From assembly GCA_945271295.1 (NCBI GenBank), contig CALYPG010000001.1, positions 62,001 through 126,000 of the forward strand: 64,000 nucleotides of DNA. Reading direction: 5' to 3'. The translations under genes were made by a program, and so were the position numbers. Positions 46,652 to 56,252 of this stretch are shown here, in pieces. Within the stretch, counting starts at the first letter, position 1, and each line of letters opens with the position of its first letter. Origin of the DNA: an uncultured Gilliamella sp. (GTDB lineage Bacteria; Pseudomonadota; Gammaproteobacteria; Enterobacterales; Orbaceae). Under the pieces are notes generated by a model, which worked only from the letters and a program-made list of their open reading frames with translations, did not search any database and was not told the origin of the DNA.

Positions 46652-47953
46652 ATGAGATTTGTAGATATTATTGAAAAAAAACGTGATGGCAAGGCATTAT
46701 CAACTGAAGAAATTCAATTTTTTATTACCAATTATACTAACGGTACCATTCCTGATTATCAAGTTAGTGCTTTATTGATGGCTATATACTTCCAAGGGAT
46801 GACATCAAAAGAGTGCGCTGATTTAACTAAAGCCATGATGTATTCAGGTGATACCGTCGATCTTTCATCTATCAAAGGTATAAAAGTTGATAAACATTCA
46901 ACCGGTGGCGTTGGTGATACCACAACATTAGTGTTAGCACCTTTGGTTGCTGCATTAGATATCCCTGTTGCCAAAATGTCAGGTCGCGGTTTAGGTCATA
47001 CCGGCGGAACAACCGATAAATTTGAAGCCATTCCCGGATTTAAGATTGAGTTAAATAAACAAGATTTTATTAATCAAGTAAATGAAAAGAGCGTTGCGGT
47101 TATTGGTCAATCAGGTAATTTAACGCCGGCAGATAAAAAGCTCTATTCTTTACGTGATGTAACTGGTTCAGTTAATTCTATTCCGCTCATTGCTAGCTCT
47201 ATTATGAGTAAAAAATTAGCGGCAGGCGCTGACGCTATTGTGCTTGATGTTAAAACTGGTGATGGCGCCTTAATGAAAAATATGGCGGACTCTGAAAAAC
47301 TAGCACATGAAATGGTGAACATTGGTAACCAAATTGGTCGAAGAACAATGGCGATCATCTCTGATATGTCACAACCACTTGGTTTTGCTATTGGTAATGC
47401 ATTAGAAATCAAAGAGGCCATTGATACCTTAAAAGGTCAAGGCCCTGCTGATTTAACCGAGCTGGTGTTAACGTTAGGTAGCCAAATGGTGGTACTTGCT
47501 AATAAAGCAAAAACGCTTGATGAAGCCAGAGAGAAACTTCAAGCAGTAATCAAAAATGGACAAGCAATTGCGAAATTTAAAACACTGATTGAAGCTCAAG
47601 GTGGCGATAGTTCTGTGGTTGATCATCCAGAAAAACTTGCTAGCGCGCCATATCAAATCGAATTACCTGCACTACAATCTGGTTATGTGACAAAAATCGT
47701 TGCTGACCAAATTGGTATTGCTGCTATGCAATTAGGCGCCGGTCGCGCAACCAAAGAAGATATTATTGATCCTGCTGTCGGTATTGTTTTGCGTAAAAAA
47801 GTCGGAGATAAAGTCGCCAAAGGTGAGTCATTATTAACGATTCATGCTAATACTGACAAATTAGATGTAATCAAGCAAAAACTCTATGACAATATTATTA
47901 TCGGTGACAGTGCTAAAGAGCCTCAACTTATTTATAAAGTGATCACTGAGTAG
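46652..47953 (+). CDS. pdp: Pyrimidine-nucleoside phosphorylase
   Basis: Phosphorolysis of uridine, deoxyuridine and thymidine. 433 residues, exactly the Bacillus Pdp length, with [81 protein letters not shown] and [22 protein letters not shown]. It resembles Firmicute Pdp more than enterobacterial DeoA (440 residues), so it is named pdp; deoA is the functional equivalent. It lies downstream of cdd as in many Gram-positive operons. Confidence 0.93.
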   Translation: MRFVDIIEKKRDGKALSTEEIQFFITNYTNGTIPDYQVSALLMAIYFQGMTSKECADLTKAMMYSGDTVDLSSIKGIKVDKHSTGGVGDTTTLVLAPLVAALDIPVAKMSGRGLGHTGGTTDKFEAIPGFKIELNKQDFINQVNEKSVAVIGQSGNLTPADKKLYSLRDVTGSVNSIPLIASSIMSKKLAAGADAIVLDVKTGDGALMKNMADSEKLAHEMVNIGNQIGRRTMAIISDMSQPLGFAIGNALEIKEAIDTLKGQGPADLTELVLTLGSQMVVLANKAKTLDEAREKLQAVIKNGQAIAKFKTLIEAQGGDSSVVDHPEKLASAPYQIELPALQSGYVTKIVADQIGIAAMQLGAGRATKEDIIDPAVGIVLRKKVGDKVAKGESLLTIHANTDKLDVIKQKLYDNIIIGDSAKEPQLIYKVITE

Positions 47954-47977
47954 CTATTTAAGGATTTAGGAGACACC

Positions 47978-49663
47978 ATGTATAATTTTAATCTTTGTAA
48001 AAAATTGCCATTAGTAGTTTGTTTTAGTTTATTTTCATTTAGCTCGATAGCTGATGTACCAAATCAGAATTCATCTGAGTCAACTTGGGAAAAAAATAAG
48101 CCTTACCAAATTACTATTTTACATACCAACGATCATCATGGTCGTTTTTGGCAAAATGATATTGGTGAATATGGACTTTCAGCACAAAAAACCGTAGTTG
48201 ATCACATTCGCCAGGAAGTTACCGCTAAAGGTGGTAAATTATTGTTATTATCTGGTGGTGATATTAATACAGGTGTCCCTGAATCAGATGTATTACAAGC
48301 AAGACCCGATTTTATAGGTATGAGTGAAATTGGCTATGATGCAATGGCGGTCGGTAATCATGAATTCGATCATCCATTGCCAATTATTCGCGAACAACAA
48401 AAATGGGCTTCTTTTCCTTTTTTATCAGCTAATACTTATTTCAAAGATAGTGATAAACGCGTTTTTGATGCTTATAAAATATTTAATTTAAATGGAATTA
48501 AGGTGGCTGTATTTGGTTTAACTACTGATGATACTATCTTCCTAGCGTCACCTAAAAATACTGATGGTATTGAATTTCGTAAAACCTTACCAGAAGCACA
48601 AAAAGTGATAGCACAAATCAAAACCACTGAGCACCCAGATATGATTATTGCTGTCACACATATGGGGCATTATGAGAATGGTGAACATGGTTCAATGGCA
48701 CCGGGGGATGTTGAATTAGCCAGAGGATTGCAATCTGGTGATTTAGATATGATTGTCGGTGGCCATTCCCAAAATCCAGTTTGTATGGCCAGCCCAAACA
48801 AACGAATTACTGAATATGTACCTGGTACACCTTGTGCACCAGATCAGCAAAATGGAACATGGATTGTTCAAGCGCATGAGTGGGGAAAATATGTTGGCAG
48901 AGCTGATTTTACTTTTTTAAATGGTAAATTAACATTACAAAATTATCAATTAATCCCAATAAATCTGAAAAAAGAAGTGGATAATGGTAATGGCACTAAG
49001 CGGTTAGAATATTACACCCAAGAAATACCACAAAATAAACAGTTATTAGAACGTTTGACGCCTTATCAAGAACAAGGAAAACAGCAATTACTTGTCAAAA
49101 GTGGGCAATTAATTGGTCGTCTTGAAGGTGATCGTAGTATTGTAAGATATCAACAAAGTAATATGGGACAATTATTATTAAGTGCTTTTGTTGAAAAAAC
49201 TAATGCTGATATTGGTATTATGTCTGGCGGAATGATTCGTGATTCATTAATAGAGGGCAATATTACTTATCGTGATATTTTAAAAGTCGAACCATTTGGC
49301 AACAGTGTGGTTTATTTTGAATTAACAGGTGCCGAATTAATTGATTATTTGAAAGTAGCAATAAGCAAAAAACCAGGGGCAGGGGCCTATGCTCATTTTA
49401 AAAATCTGATTATTACTAAAGAAGGTGAAAATATAGTTGATGTGAAAATCAAAAATGAACCGCTTGATTTGCAAAAACGTTATCGTATAGCGACGTTAGA
49501 CTTTTTAGCTGCGGGTGGAGATGGGTATCCGATAACGAATACTTTACCAACTTATGTTGATACCGGCTATCGTGATGCTGATGCAGTAAAACAGTATTTT
49601 GAAACGCATTCACCTATTAATGCAACTGATTATGAGCCAACACCATTTATTTTAGATAAATAA
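47978..49663 (+). CDS. ushA: Periplasmic UDP-sugar hydrolase / 5'-nucleotidase
   Basis: Hydrolyses 5'-nucleotides and UDP-glucose in the periplasm so the nucleoside can be imported. Signal peptide (LPLVVCFSLFSFSSIAD), metallophosphatase motifs LHTNDHHGRFW, SGGDINTGVPESD, VGNHEFDHP, THMGHY, GGHSQNPVC, and a C-terminal nucleotide-binding domain (NMGQLLLSAFVEK, AAGGDGYP). 561 residues against 550. It starts 25 bp after pdp, with AGGAG ahead. Confidence 0.96.
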   Translation: MYNFNLCKKLPLVVCFSLFSFSSIADVPNQNSSESTWEKNKPYQITILHTNDHHGRFWQNDIGEYGLSAQKTVVDHIRQEVTAKGGKLLLLSGGDINTGVPESDVLQARPDFIGMSEIGYDAMAVGNHEFDHPLPIIREQQKWASFPFLSANTYFKDSDKRVFDAYKIFNLNGIKVAVFGLTTDDTIFLASPKNTDGIEFRKTLPEAQKVIAQIKTTEHPDMIIAVTHMGHYENGEHGSMAPGDVELARGLQSGDLDMIVGGHSQNPVCMASPNKRITEYVPGTPCAPDQQNGTWIVQAHEWGKYVGRADFTFLNGKLTLQNYQLIPINLKKEVDNGNGTKRLEYYTQEIPQNKQLLERLTPYQEQGKQQLLVKSGQLIGRLEGDRSIVRYQQSNMGQLLLSAFVEKTNADIGIMSGGMIRDSLIEGNITYRDILKVEPFGNSVVYFELTGAELIDYLKVAISKKPGAGAYAHFKNLIITKEGENIVDVKIKNEPLDLQKRYRIATLDFLAAGGDGYPITNTLPTYVDTGYRDADAVKQYFETHSPINATDYEPTPFILDK

Positions 49664-49732
49664 ATTCAGTTTAAATATTACAATTTAAAATTTAATCATT
49701 TAAATGCGGTAATGAACTAGTTAAATTATAAA

Positions 49733-49770
49733 AAAGAGATAATTAAATTTGTTTTTTATCTCTTTCCTTT
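49733..49770 (+). terminator. Terminator-like hairpin after ushA
   Basis: AAAGAGATA (49733-49741) and TATCTCTTT (49757-49765) form a 9-bp AT-rich stem with a 15-nt loop containing T6. Plausible end of the nucleoside operon before yjjI. Confidence 0.5.
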
Positions 49771-49831
49771 ATGATCGAAAACTCAAGTTTAGAATGATTC
49801 ACAGATATTTGCTTTTAGCACTGAGGTTAAT

Positions 49832-51379
49832 ATGAATATGACAGAATTTCAAAGCAGTTGTTATAACATTGTCACTGATCCTAATTTATCACCCAAACAA
49901 AAATCCCATTTACTTGCTTTAGCCGCCGAAAATAATCTACCTTATGTTACTCTTGATAGCGAAACAGAAAAAGCCTTAAATGAACGTGTAATTTGTGACA
50001 TGTATGAGGGGCATGCACCTTATAAACCGCGATATGTATTACCTGATTATGCCAAATTCCTCAAACAAGGATCGCAATGGTTAGAACTTGCACCAGCAAA
50101 AACCTTTGATGATGCAATAAATATGTTAACCATTGCCTATCATCATGTTCCCTCTGTTACCGGAATGCCTGTTTATTTAGGTTGCTTGGATCAATTATTA
50201 CTGCCATATATTGGTAATCTCAATGAAGATGAACTTTATGATCGTTTAAAACATTTTTGGATTATGCTTGATCGTAATTTACCAGATGCTTTTATGCATG
50301 CCAATATAGGACCTACCGATAATATACTCTGTCGGTTATTATTACGTATTGATAAAGAACTTAAGCAAGTCGCACCAAATTTAACCTTTATTTATGATGA
50401 ACAAATAACACCTGAAGCATTATTATCTATAGCAATTGGCAATATTTGCGAAACAGCCAAACCACATATTGCCAATAATAATATGATTAAAAAAGATTTT
50501 GATGAAAAAGGATATGGCGTGGTCAGTTGCTATAATTCATTACCAGTGGCTGGTGGTGGCAGTACACTTGCACGAATCAATCTTAAAGAGGTTGCATTAC
50601 GGAGTAAACATATTGATGATTTTTTGCAAAACACTCTTCCTTATTATTGCGAACTGCAATTAAATCTTATCAAGGCTAGATCTGAATTTCTTTATGAAAA
50701 ATCGAACTTTTTTAGCGGTAGTTTTTTAGTAAAAGAAGGATTAATCGATGCCAATCGCTTTGCACCAATGTTCGGTATTTATGCAATGGCTGAAGCGGTA
50801 AATATTTTACAAGAAAAATCAAATCTTGCTGGACGCTATGGACAAGATGAAGATGCCAATGAACTTGCGTTAACCATTACCAAACAACTTGCCGAATTTG
50901 TTGACAATAATACACTCAAATACGCTTGGCAAGGTAAAGCCATGTTACATGCTCAATCAGGGATTAGCTCTGATCGTGGCACAACACCCGGACTAAGAAT
51001 TCCTTATGGTCATGAGCCCGATCCAGTTAATCATATTATGGCTTTATTTAAACATCATCATTACTATAACTCAGGCATTAGTGATATTTTAACTGTTGAT
51101 GAAACCATCAAAAATAATCAATCAGCCTTATTGCAAATTTGTAAAGCCGCTTTCCAAATTGGTTTTCGTGAATTTACTGCCAATATAAGTGGTAATGATC
51201 TTGTTCGTGTAACGGGTTATATGGTGAGATTATCGGATATTGCTAAATATAAACAAGAAGGTTCACGAATTAATACTACCTTTTTGGGCAGTGAAGCAGC
51301 AGATGATACTGAAGGTAATAGTTACTTATGCCGAACACCGAGAGTGATTAGTCATGAGCAAATCATGGGCAATCGTTAA
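49832..51379 (+). CDS. yjjI: YjjI-family glycyl radical enzyme
   Basis: Oxygen-sensitive glycyl radical enzyme of unknown reaction, 515 residues (E. coli YjjI 516). The C-terminal radical loop reads RVTGYMVRLSD with Gly at about 462. A conserved VSCYNSLP cysteine near 233 is a candidate thiyl residue. YHHVPSVTGMPVYLG and SGISSDRGTTPG are family blocks. In E. coli yjjI-yjjW also sit next to the deo operon, so the association with nucleoside breakdown is conserved and may hint at the substrate. It overlaps yjjW by 26 bp. Confidence 0.93.
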   Translation: MNMTEFQSSCYNIVTDPNLSPKQKSHLLALAAENNLPYVTLDSETEKALNERVICDMYEGHAPYKPRYVLPDYAKFLKQGSQWLELAPAKTFDDAINMLTIAYHHVPSVTGMPVYLGCLDQLLLPYIGNLNEDELYDRLKHFWIMLDRNLPDAFMHANIGPTDNILCRLLLRIDKELKQVAPNLTFIYDEQITPEALLSIAIGNICETAKPHIANNNMIKKDFDEKGYGVVSCYNSLPVAGGGSTLARINLKEVALRSKHIDDFLQNTLPYYCELQLNLIKARSEFLYEKSNFFSGSFLVKEGLIDANRFAPMFGIYAMAEAVNILQEKSNLAGRYGQDEDANELALTITKQLAEFVDNNTLKYAWQGKAMLHAQSGISSDRGTTPGLRIPYGHEPDPVNHIMALFKHHHYYNSGISDILTVDETIKNNQSALLQICKAAFQIGFREFTANISGNDLVRVTGYMVRLSDIAKYKQEGSRINTTFLGSEAADDTEGNSYLCRTPRVISHEQIMGNR

Positions 51380-52220
51380 TAAACTTTTACCCTTTTCTTG
51401 TGTCGATGGGCCTGGAAATCGTTTTGTTATATTTTTACAAGGATGTAACTTTCGCTGTTTAAATTGCCACAATCCCTACACCATATCGTTATGTAAGGAT
51501 TGTGGTGATTGTGTCGATACTTGTCCTCATCAAGCCTTATCATTAAAAAATAATAAAGTCATATGGCGTGCTGATGTTTGTCAGCAATGTGATACTTGTA
51601 TTAATACCTGTAGTTATAACTCAACACCAATGACCTATCACTATAGTGTTGATGATATTTTAAAAACAATCCGCAAATATTTGCCTTTTTTAACGGGCAT
51701 TACCATTAGTGGTGGAGAGGCAACATTACAGTTACCTTTTATTCAAAACCTATTTAACACCATAAAACAATCTGATGATTTAAAACATTTAACTTGTTTT
51801 ATTGATAGTAATGGTTATTTAGCTGCAACAGGATGGCAAAAAGTAGCAAATGTCATGGATGGTGCAATGATTGATCTTAAAGCTTGGAATAATCAAATAC
51901 ATATAAATTTAACTGGTCGAGATAATAAACGAGTTAAACAAACTATTGAATATCTTTCAAAAATTAATAAATTATATGAAGTTAGATTTCTTCTCATCCC
52001 TAAGCAAACCGATTTACAAGATAATGCAAAAAATATTGCAAATTTTATAAAGAATTTAAATCCAGCGATCAAAATTCGTATCAATGCATTTCATAATCAT
52101 GGCGTGCATGGTATAGCCAAAACTTGGGAACCGGCAACCAAACAACAAGTTGATATTTTTGCTACACAATTAAGACATTACGGTTTAGAACACATTACGG
52201 TACCAACCATTTATTTATAA
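51354..52220 (+). CDS. yjjW: Glycyl-radical-enzyme activating protein YjjW
   Basis: Radical-SAM activase that installs the glycyl radical on YjjI. SAM cluster cysteines C31, C35, C38 (GCNFRCLNCHNP) are followed by two ferredoxin-type clusters (C47, C50, C53, C57 and C76, C79, C82, C86). GGE motif in ISGGEATLQ. 288 residues. It starts inside the last codons of yjjI, ensuring coupled translation. Confidence 0.94.
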   Translation: MSKSWAIVNKLLPFSCVDGPGNRFVIFLQGCNFRCLNCHNPYTISLCKDCGDCVDTCPHQALSLKNNKVIWRADVCQQCDTCINTCSYNSTPMTYHYSVDDILKTIRKYLPFLTGITISGGEATLQLPFIQNLFNTIKQSDDLKHLTCFIDSNGYLAATGWQKVANVMDGAMIDLKAWNNQIHINLTGRDNKRVKQTIEYLSKINKLYEVRFLLIPKQTDLQDNAKNIANFIKNLNPAIKIRINAFHNHGVHGIAKTWEPATKQQVDIFATQLRHYGLEHITVPTIYL

Positions 52221-52341
52221 TAGTTATATTTTCCTTCAAATATTTAATAACGAATCAAATTGCATACCTAAGACAGATTTATTGTCCGCAGAGTAATAAC
52301 TTACTAATTATTAACAATAAATAAAATTACTTAAAATATAA

Positions 52342-52360
52342 TTGAAAATGATTATCATTT
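52342..52360 (+). promoter_or_regulatory. Fur box
   Basis: TTGAAAATGATTATCATTT matches the Fur operator (GATAATGATAATCATTATC) closely, including the inverted ATGATTATCAT core. It lies 43 bp before the receptor ATG, so iron should repress the receptor-esterase pair. Confidence 0.85.
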
Positions 52361-52402
52361 AGTTTAGACTGCGCAATATTTGATCACTAAGGAGAGGTTA
52401 AA

Positions 52403-54595
52403 ATGTCAATTTGTCCACTAAAACTTAATAAGTTTTCAGTATTAATATTAGCAACTACGTTTGCTATGCCCGCTTTAGCAGAAACCGTCAGCGATAATGA
52501 TAAAACTGATGATGTCATGTACGTCGAAGGAAAAACAGAATATGCAACAGGTCGAGTAAAAGGCATTGTAGCAACCCGCAGTATGTTAGCAACCAAAAGT
52601 GATATTCCATTAATTAAAACGCCACAGTCGGTTTCTGTTATTACTCGTGATCAAATGGATTTGCAAAATGCTGCATCTGTTTCACAAGCGTTGCGTTATA
52701 CATCTGGTGTATTTACCGAATATCGCGGTGATTCAAATAGAGCTGATGAAGTGAGAGTTAGAGGTTTTGGTTATGCGTCACGTTATTTAGATGGCCTTAA
52801 TTATTCTGGAACATTAAACTCCCGTAATGTAGCCCTTAATCCTTGGTTACTTGAACGTGTTGAATTAATCAAAGGACCATCATCAGCATTGTATGGTCAA
52901 TCCTCTCCTGGAGGGTTAATTGGCATGACCAGTAAACGCCCAACAGCTGAAACGATTCGCCATGTACAAGTTCGTGCCGGTAATCAACGTTTGCGCGAAG
53001 CTGCGTTCGATTTTGGTGGTGCTATAACCGATAAGATATTGTTCCGCTTGAATGGTATTGGTACGGAACGCGATGCGCAACCTAAATTTGTGCGGGATGA
53101 AAGTATTGCTATTGCTCCGGCACTAACTTTGATGCCATCTGAAAACACCACTTTTACTTTACTAACTAACTATCAAAAAGATCCGGAAGCTAACGACCGT
53201 AACTTTTTACCAAAACGTGGTACCGTTGATAAAAGTCATGGTAAAGTACCTTATGACTTTGCCATTAGCGATCCAAATTTTTATAAATCCTGGCGAGAAC
53301 AATATTCTACCGGTTATGCTTTAGATCATGATTTTAATGATAATCTTACCTTTAGACAAAATTTACGCTATACCAAAAATACCCAACGATTTAAATATAT
53401 GGTATACACTTTTGATGATGATAACTCTAATACGAGCATCTACCGTAGACCACAGACAGAACATATTAATAATAAAGAATTAACGGTTGATACTCGCCTT
53501 GAATCATTATTTGATACCGGCATGGTAACACACAATGCCACTTTAGGTTTTGATTATAAGTGGAATCGTGATGATAATCAGTTAAATCGAGCTTCAAATG
53601 GTTATATTATTGATTGGAAACATCCGCGTTACCATATTACTGTTCCTAAAGCTGGCGATAAATTGAATCCTCAAGATGATAATTTACAAGCATTAAAACA
53701 AATTGGCATTTATCTACAAGATCAACTTGAAATAGATAAATGGAATATTTTATTAGCCGGACGTTACGATAAATCAAAAGTGAATATCAAAAATCGTCTT
53801 GTAACTGGTAAGGATAAACGAATAGCAATTGACGATAATGCTTTTACTACGCGCTTAGGGGTATTATACGCTTTCGATAATGGTATATCGCCTTATGTTA
53901 GTTACAGTACTTCATTCCAACCCAATGCAAGTCTAGATATTAATAATAAAGCGTTTAAACCATCTAAATCAGCTCAAATTGAGACTGGTATAAAATATCA
54001 AATTCCAAATAGTAAAACCTTGTTAACTGCAGCTGTATATCATTTGAATGAAAAAGATGTATTAACTTATGATCGTTCTATTTGGCATAATGTACAAACT
54101 GGTAAAGTACGTTCTCAAGGCTTTGAATTTGAAGCACATTCTGAATTAACACCTAATATCGATTTAATAGCTTCTTATAGTTATGCTGATACTGAATACA
54201 AAAAAACTACAGTAGTTGGTCTAAAAGGAAATCCTATTGAGCAGACACCAAAACATCAAGCATCTATATGGGCGGATTATAAATTTATTGATGGTGCACT
54301 AAATGGATTATCCAGTGGTTTTGGTATACGTCATACAGGTAGTTCAAGTGGTTTTGAAAACAAAAATAATGATTATAGTCGTAAATATCGTTTTGCCGTA
54401 TCTTCCTATACATTATATGATTGGACTCTGCGCTATGATTTTTCTGCAAAAATGCCAAGTATGAAAGGATTATCTTTGCAAGTTAATGCTAATAATTTAT
54501 TTAACAAACATTACGTTTCCTCATGTGCTGGCGAATCAGCTTGCTTCTACGGTCTAGAACGTCAAGTTTCAGCAGCTTTAAATTATGATTGGTAA
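52403..54595 (+). CDS. TonB-dependent siderophore receptor
   Basis: Outer-membrane ferric-siderophore receptor of 730 residues in the FhuA/FoxA/FpvA branch. Signal peptide (SVLILATTFAMPALAE), plug domain (TPQSVSVITRDQM, RVRGFG, PWLLERVELIKGPSSALYGQSSPGGLI), 22-strand barrel ending in aromatic W (LNYDW). The ligand is not decided by sequence; the neighbouring esterase points to a catecholate trilactone or its breakdown products, whereas the receptor looks more like hydroxamate types. Fur box upstream. No TonB box was confidently located. Confidence 0.9.
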   Translation: MSICPLKLNKFSVLILATTFAMPALAETVSDNDKTDDVMYVEGKTEYATGRVKGIVATRSMLATKSDIPLIKTPQSVSVITRDQMDLQNAASVSQALRYTSGVFTEYRGDSNRADEVRVRGFGYASRYLDGLNYSGTLNSRNVALNPWLLERVELIKGPSSALYGQSSPGGLIGMTSKRPTAETIRHVQVRAGNQRLREAAFDFGGAITDKILFRLNGIGTERDAQPKFVRDESIAIAPALTLMPSENTTFTLLTNYQKDPEANDRNFLPKRGTVDKSHGKVPYDFAISDPNFYKSWREQYSTGYALDHDFNDNLTFRQNLRYTKNTQRFKYMVYTFDDDNSNTSIYRRPQTEHINNKELTVDTRLESLFDTGMVTHNATLGFDYKWNRDDNQLNRASNGYIIDWKHPRYHITVPKAGDKLNPQDDNLQALKQIGIYLQDQLEIDKWNILLAGRYDKSKVNIKNRLVTGKDKRIAIDDNAFTTRLGVLYAFDNGISPYVSYSTSFQPNASLDINNKAFKPSKSAQIETGIKYQIPNSKTLLTAAVYHLNEKDVLTYDRSIWHNVQTGKVRSQGFEFEAHSELTPNIDLIASYSYADTEYKKTTVVGLKGNPIEQTPKHQASIWADYKFIDGALNGLSSGFGIRHTGSSSGFENKNNDYSRKYRFAVSSYTLYDWTLRYDFSAKMPSMKGLSLQVNANNLFNKHYVSSCAGESACFYGLERQVSAALNYDW

Positions 54596-56162
54596 TTTTT
54601 TGTCACATAAAAACAAGCAATTCTATTTAGGTGGAATTGCTTTATTAGCATTACCTTTATATGGTAATGCTAATTTACCTTGTATAGCTTTGGCGCCAGA
54701 AGCAACGATGGACAGCCAGCAATTGGATGATTCAGGCAAACTTTGTATACAGACCTATTTCAAACAAGATGATTTGATTGAAGGAAGTTATACTTCGCTA
54801 GATAAGCTAGATCTTTTGACCAAAGATCATAAGCATTTACGACAATTGAGTAGCAATAATAATGAATTTATTTTTACGGTGCCACAAAGTGATAATTATC
54901 AACTTATTTTGAGCGGTCAACCTAATCAATTATTTAAACTATCTTGGCAAGTCACACCAACCAACACCCCTAAAGCCTATACATTAATTAGTCCTGAGTT
55001 AATGAAACTTGAACAATCTTTATCAACCAATAAAGATACTAGTGTTTTTTGGCATAAAATCACTGAGCAAGGCACCCCTTTAATCGAACCGTATGATGAA
55101 AATCATGTGATAATGACATTTTTATGGCGGGGAGAGTTAAAAAATATCAAAATATTTGGTTCACCAACTGGTGATCACGATGACTTATATCATCTGGCTA
55201 ATAGTGACGTTTGGTTTCGTAGTTACATCGTGCCTAAAACCACTCGTTATAGTTATCAGCTCGCACCTAATATTCCCATAACCGCAAAACCCATAGCGCA
55301 GCAAAGGCATGCTATTGTTGCAACGGCACAGCAAGATCCACTAAATCCTCATTTTTACCCAAGTGATGGGGTCGATAAATTTCATCGACAATCTTATGTT
55401 GAACTCGCTGACGCACCCGTACAATTTGGTATTAAAGCAGAAATAAACTCACCTAAAGGCAGTTTAACTCAATATAAATTTAAAAGTCATATTCTAAACA
55501 ATGAACGCGATATCACGATTTACTGGCCAGCTAATATCAAAACATTGCCACTAGATGATCTAAACTTAGTTATTTTGTTTGATAGTCGCCAGTATCAACA
55601 AAAAACTGCTATTATTAATATAATGGATAATTTAATCGCGCATAAAAAAATCAGTCCGACGATTTTGGTGATGCTTGATACCATGGATAGCCAAACACGT
55701 TCCCAAGAATTACCGCCTTATTCAACAAAGTTAGCTGATTGCTTAGCCACCGAATTATTGCCATGGTTGAAACAACAACATATTGATGTTAAGTCAACTA
55801 ATACCGTTATTGCTGGTTCTAGTTTTGGTGGATTAGCTTCGTCTTATATTGCTTTTTTATATCCACAGTATTTTCCTAAGGTATTGAGTTTATCAGGCTC
55901 TTATTGGTGGGGGCCAAAAAATCACACTGGTGAATGGCTCAGTGAGCAATTTGCCCAACAAGCACCTAAACCAATTAAATTCTACCTTAATGCAGGCTTA
56001 TTTGAAGGCAACTTGCTAACTAGTAATCGTCATTTTAGCAATATTTTACGTGCTAAAGGCTATACTTATTTTTACCATGAAACAGCTAGCGGGCACGATT
56101 ACTTACATTGGCAAGGCGAATTTGCCGAAGGTTTGCAATATTTATTAAATACGCACCATTAA
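54585..56162 (+). CDS. Secreted enterochelin-esterase-like hydrolase
   Basis: A 525-residue protein of the Fes family: an N-terminal beta domain like the enterochelin esterase lid region (EYDENHVIMTFLWRGELKN type), then an alpha/beta-hydrolase with nucleophile G-S-S413-F-G and a C-terminal SGHDYLHW histidine. Unlike cytosolic Fes it begins with a signal peptide (FYLGGIALLALPLYGNA), implying periplasmic cleavage of the siderophore. Its ATG lies within the last codons of the receptor (11-bp overlap), so the two are translated together and share the Fur box. Confidence 0.85.
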   Translation: MIGNFLSHKNKQFYLGGIALLALPLYGNANLPCIALAPEATMDSQQLDDSGKLCIQTYFKQDDLIEGSYTSLDKLDLLTKDHKHLRQLSSNNNEFIFTVPQSDNYQLILSGQPNQLFKLSWQVTPTNTPKAYTLISPELMKLEQSLSTNKDTSVFWHKITEQGTPLIEPYDENHVIMTFLWRGELKNIKIFGSPTGDHDDLYHLANSDVWFRSYIVPKTTRYSYQLAPNIPITAKPIAQQRHAIVATAQQDPLNPHFYPSDGVDKFHRQSYVELADAPVQFGIKAEINSPKGSLTQYKFKSHILNNERDITIYWPANIKTLPLDDLNLVILFDSRQYQQKTAIINIMDNLIAHKKISPTILVMLDTMDSQTRSQELPPYSTKLADCLATELLPWLKQQHIDVKSTNTVIAGSSFGGLASSYIAFLYPQYFPKVLSLSGSYWWGPKNHTGEWLSEQFAQQAPKPIKFYLNAGLFEGNLLTSNRHFSNILRAKGYTYFYHETASGHDYLHWQGEFAEGLQYLLNTHH

Positions 56163-56190
56163 TATACCATAAATGATATTAGGCTTTATT

Positions 56191-56232
56191 ATATGGTTCC
56201 ATTGCTATTAGTCAACGGAACCATATTTTTTA
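56191..56232 (+). terminator. Terminator of the receptor-esterase operon
   Basis: ATATGGTTCC (56191-56200) and GGAACCATAT (56217-56226) form a perfect 10-bp stem followed directly by T's. On the other strand it may also end tex. Confidence 0.85.
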
Positions 56233-56252
56233 CTGCTTAATACTAAATAATG

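Noticed and set aside
52403..56162. Complete siderophore biosynthesis locus
   Set aside because: Only receptor and esterase are present; no NRPS, isochorismate or hydroxamate genes occur in the window.
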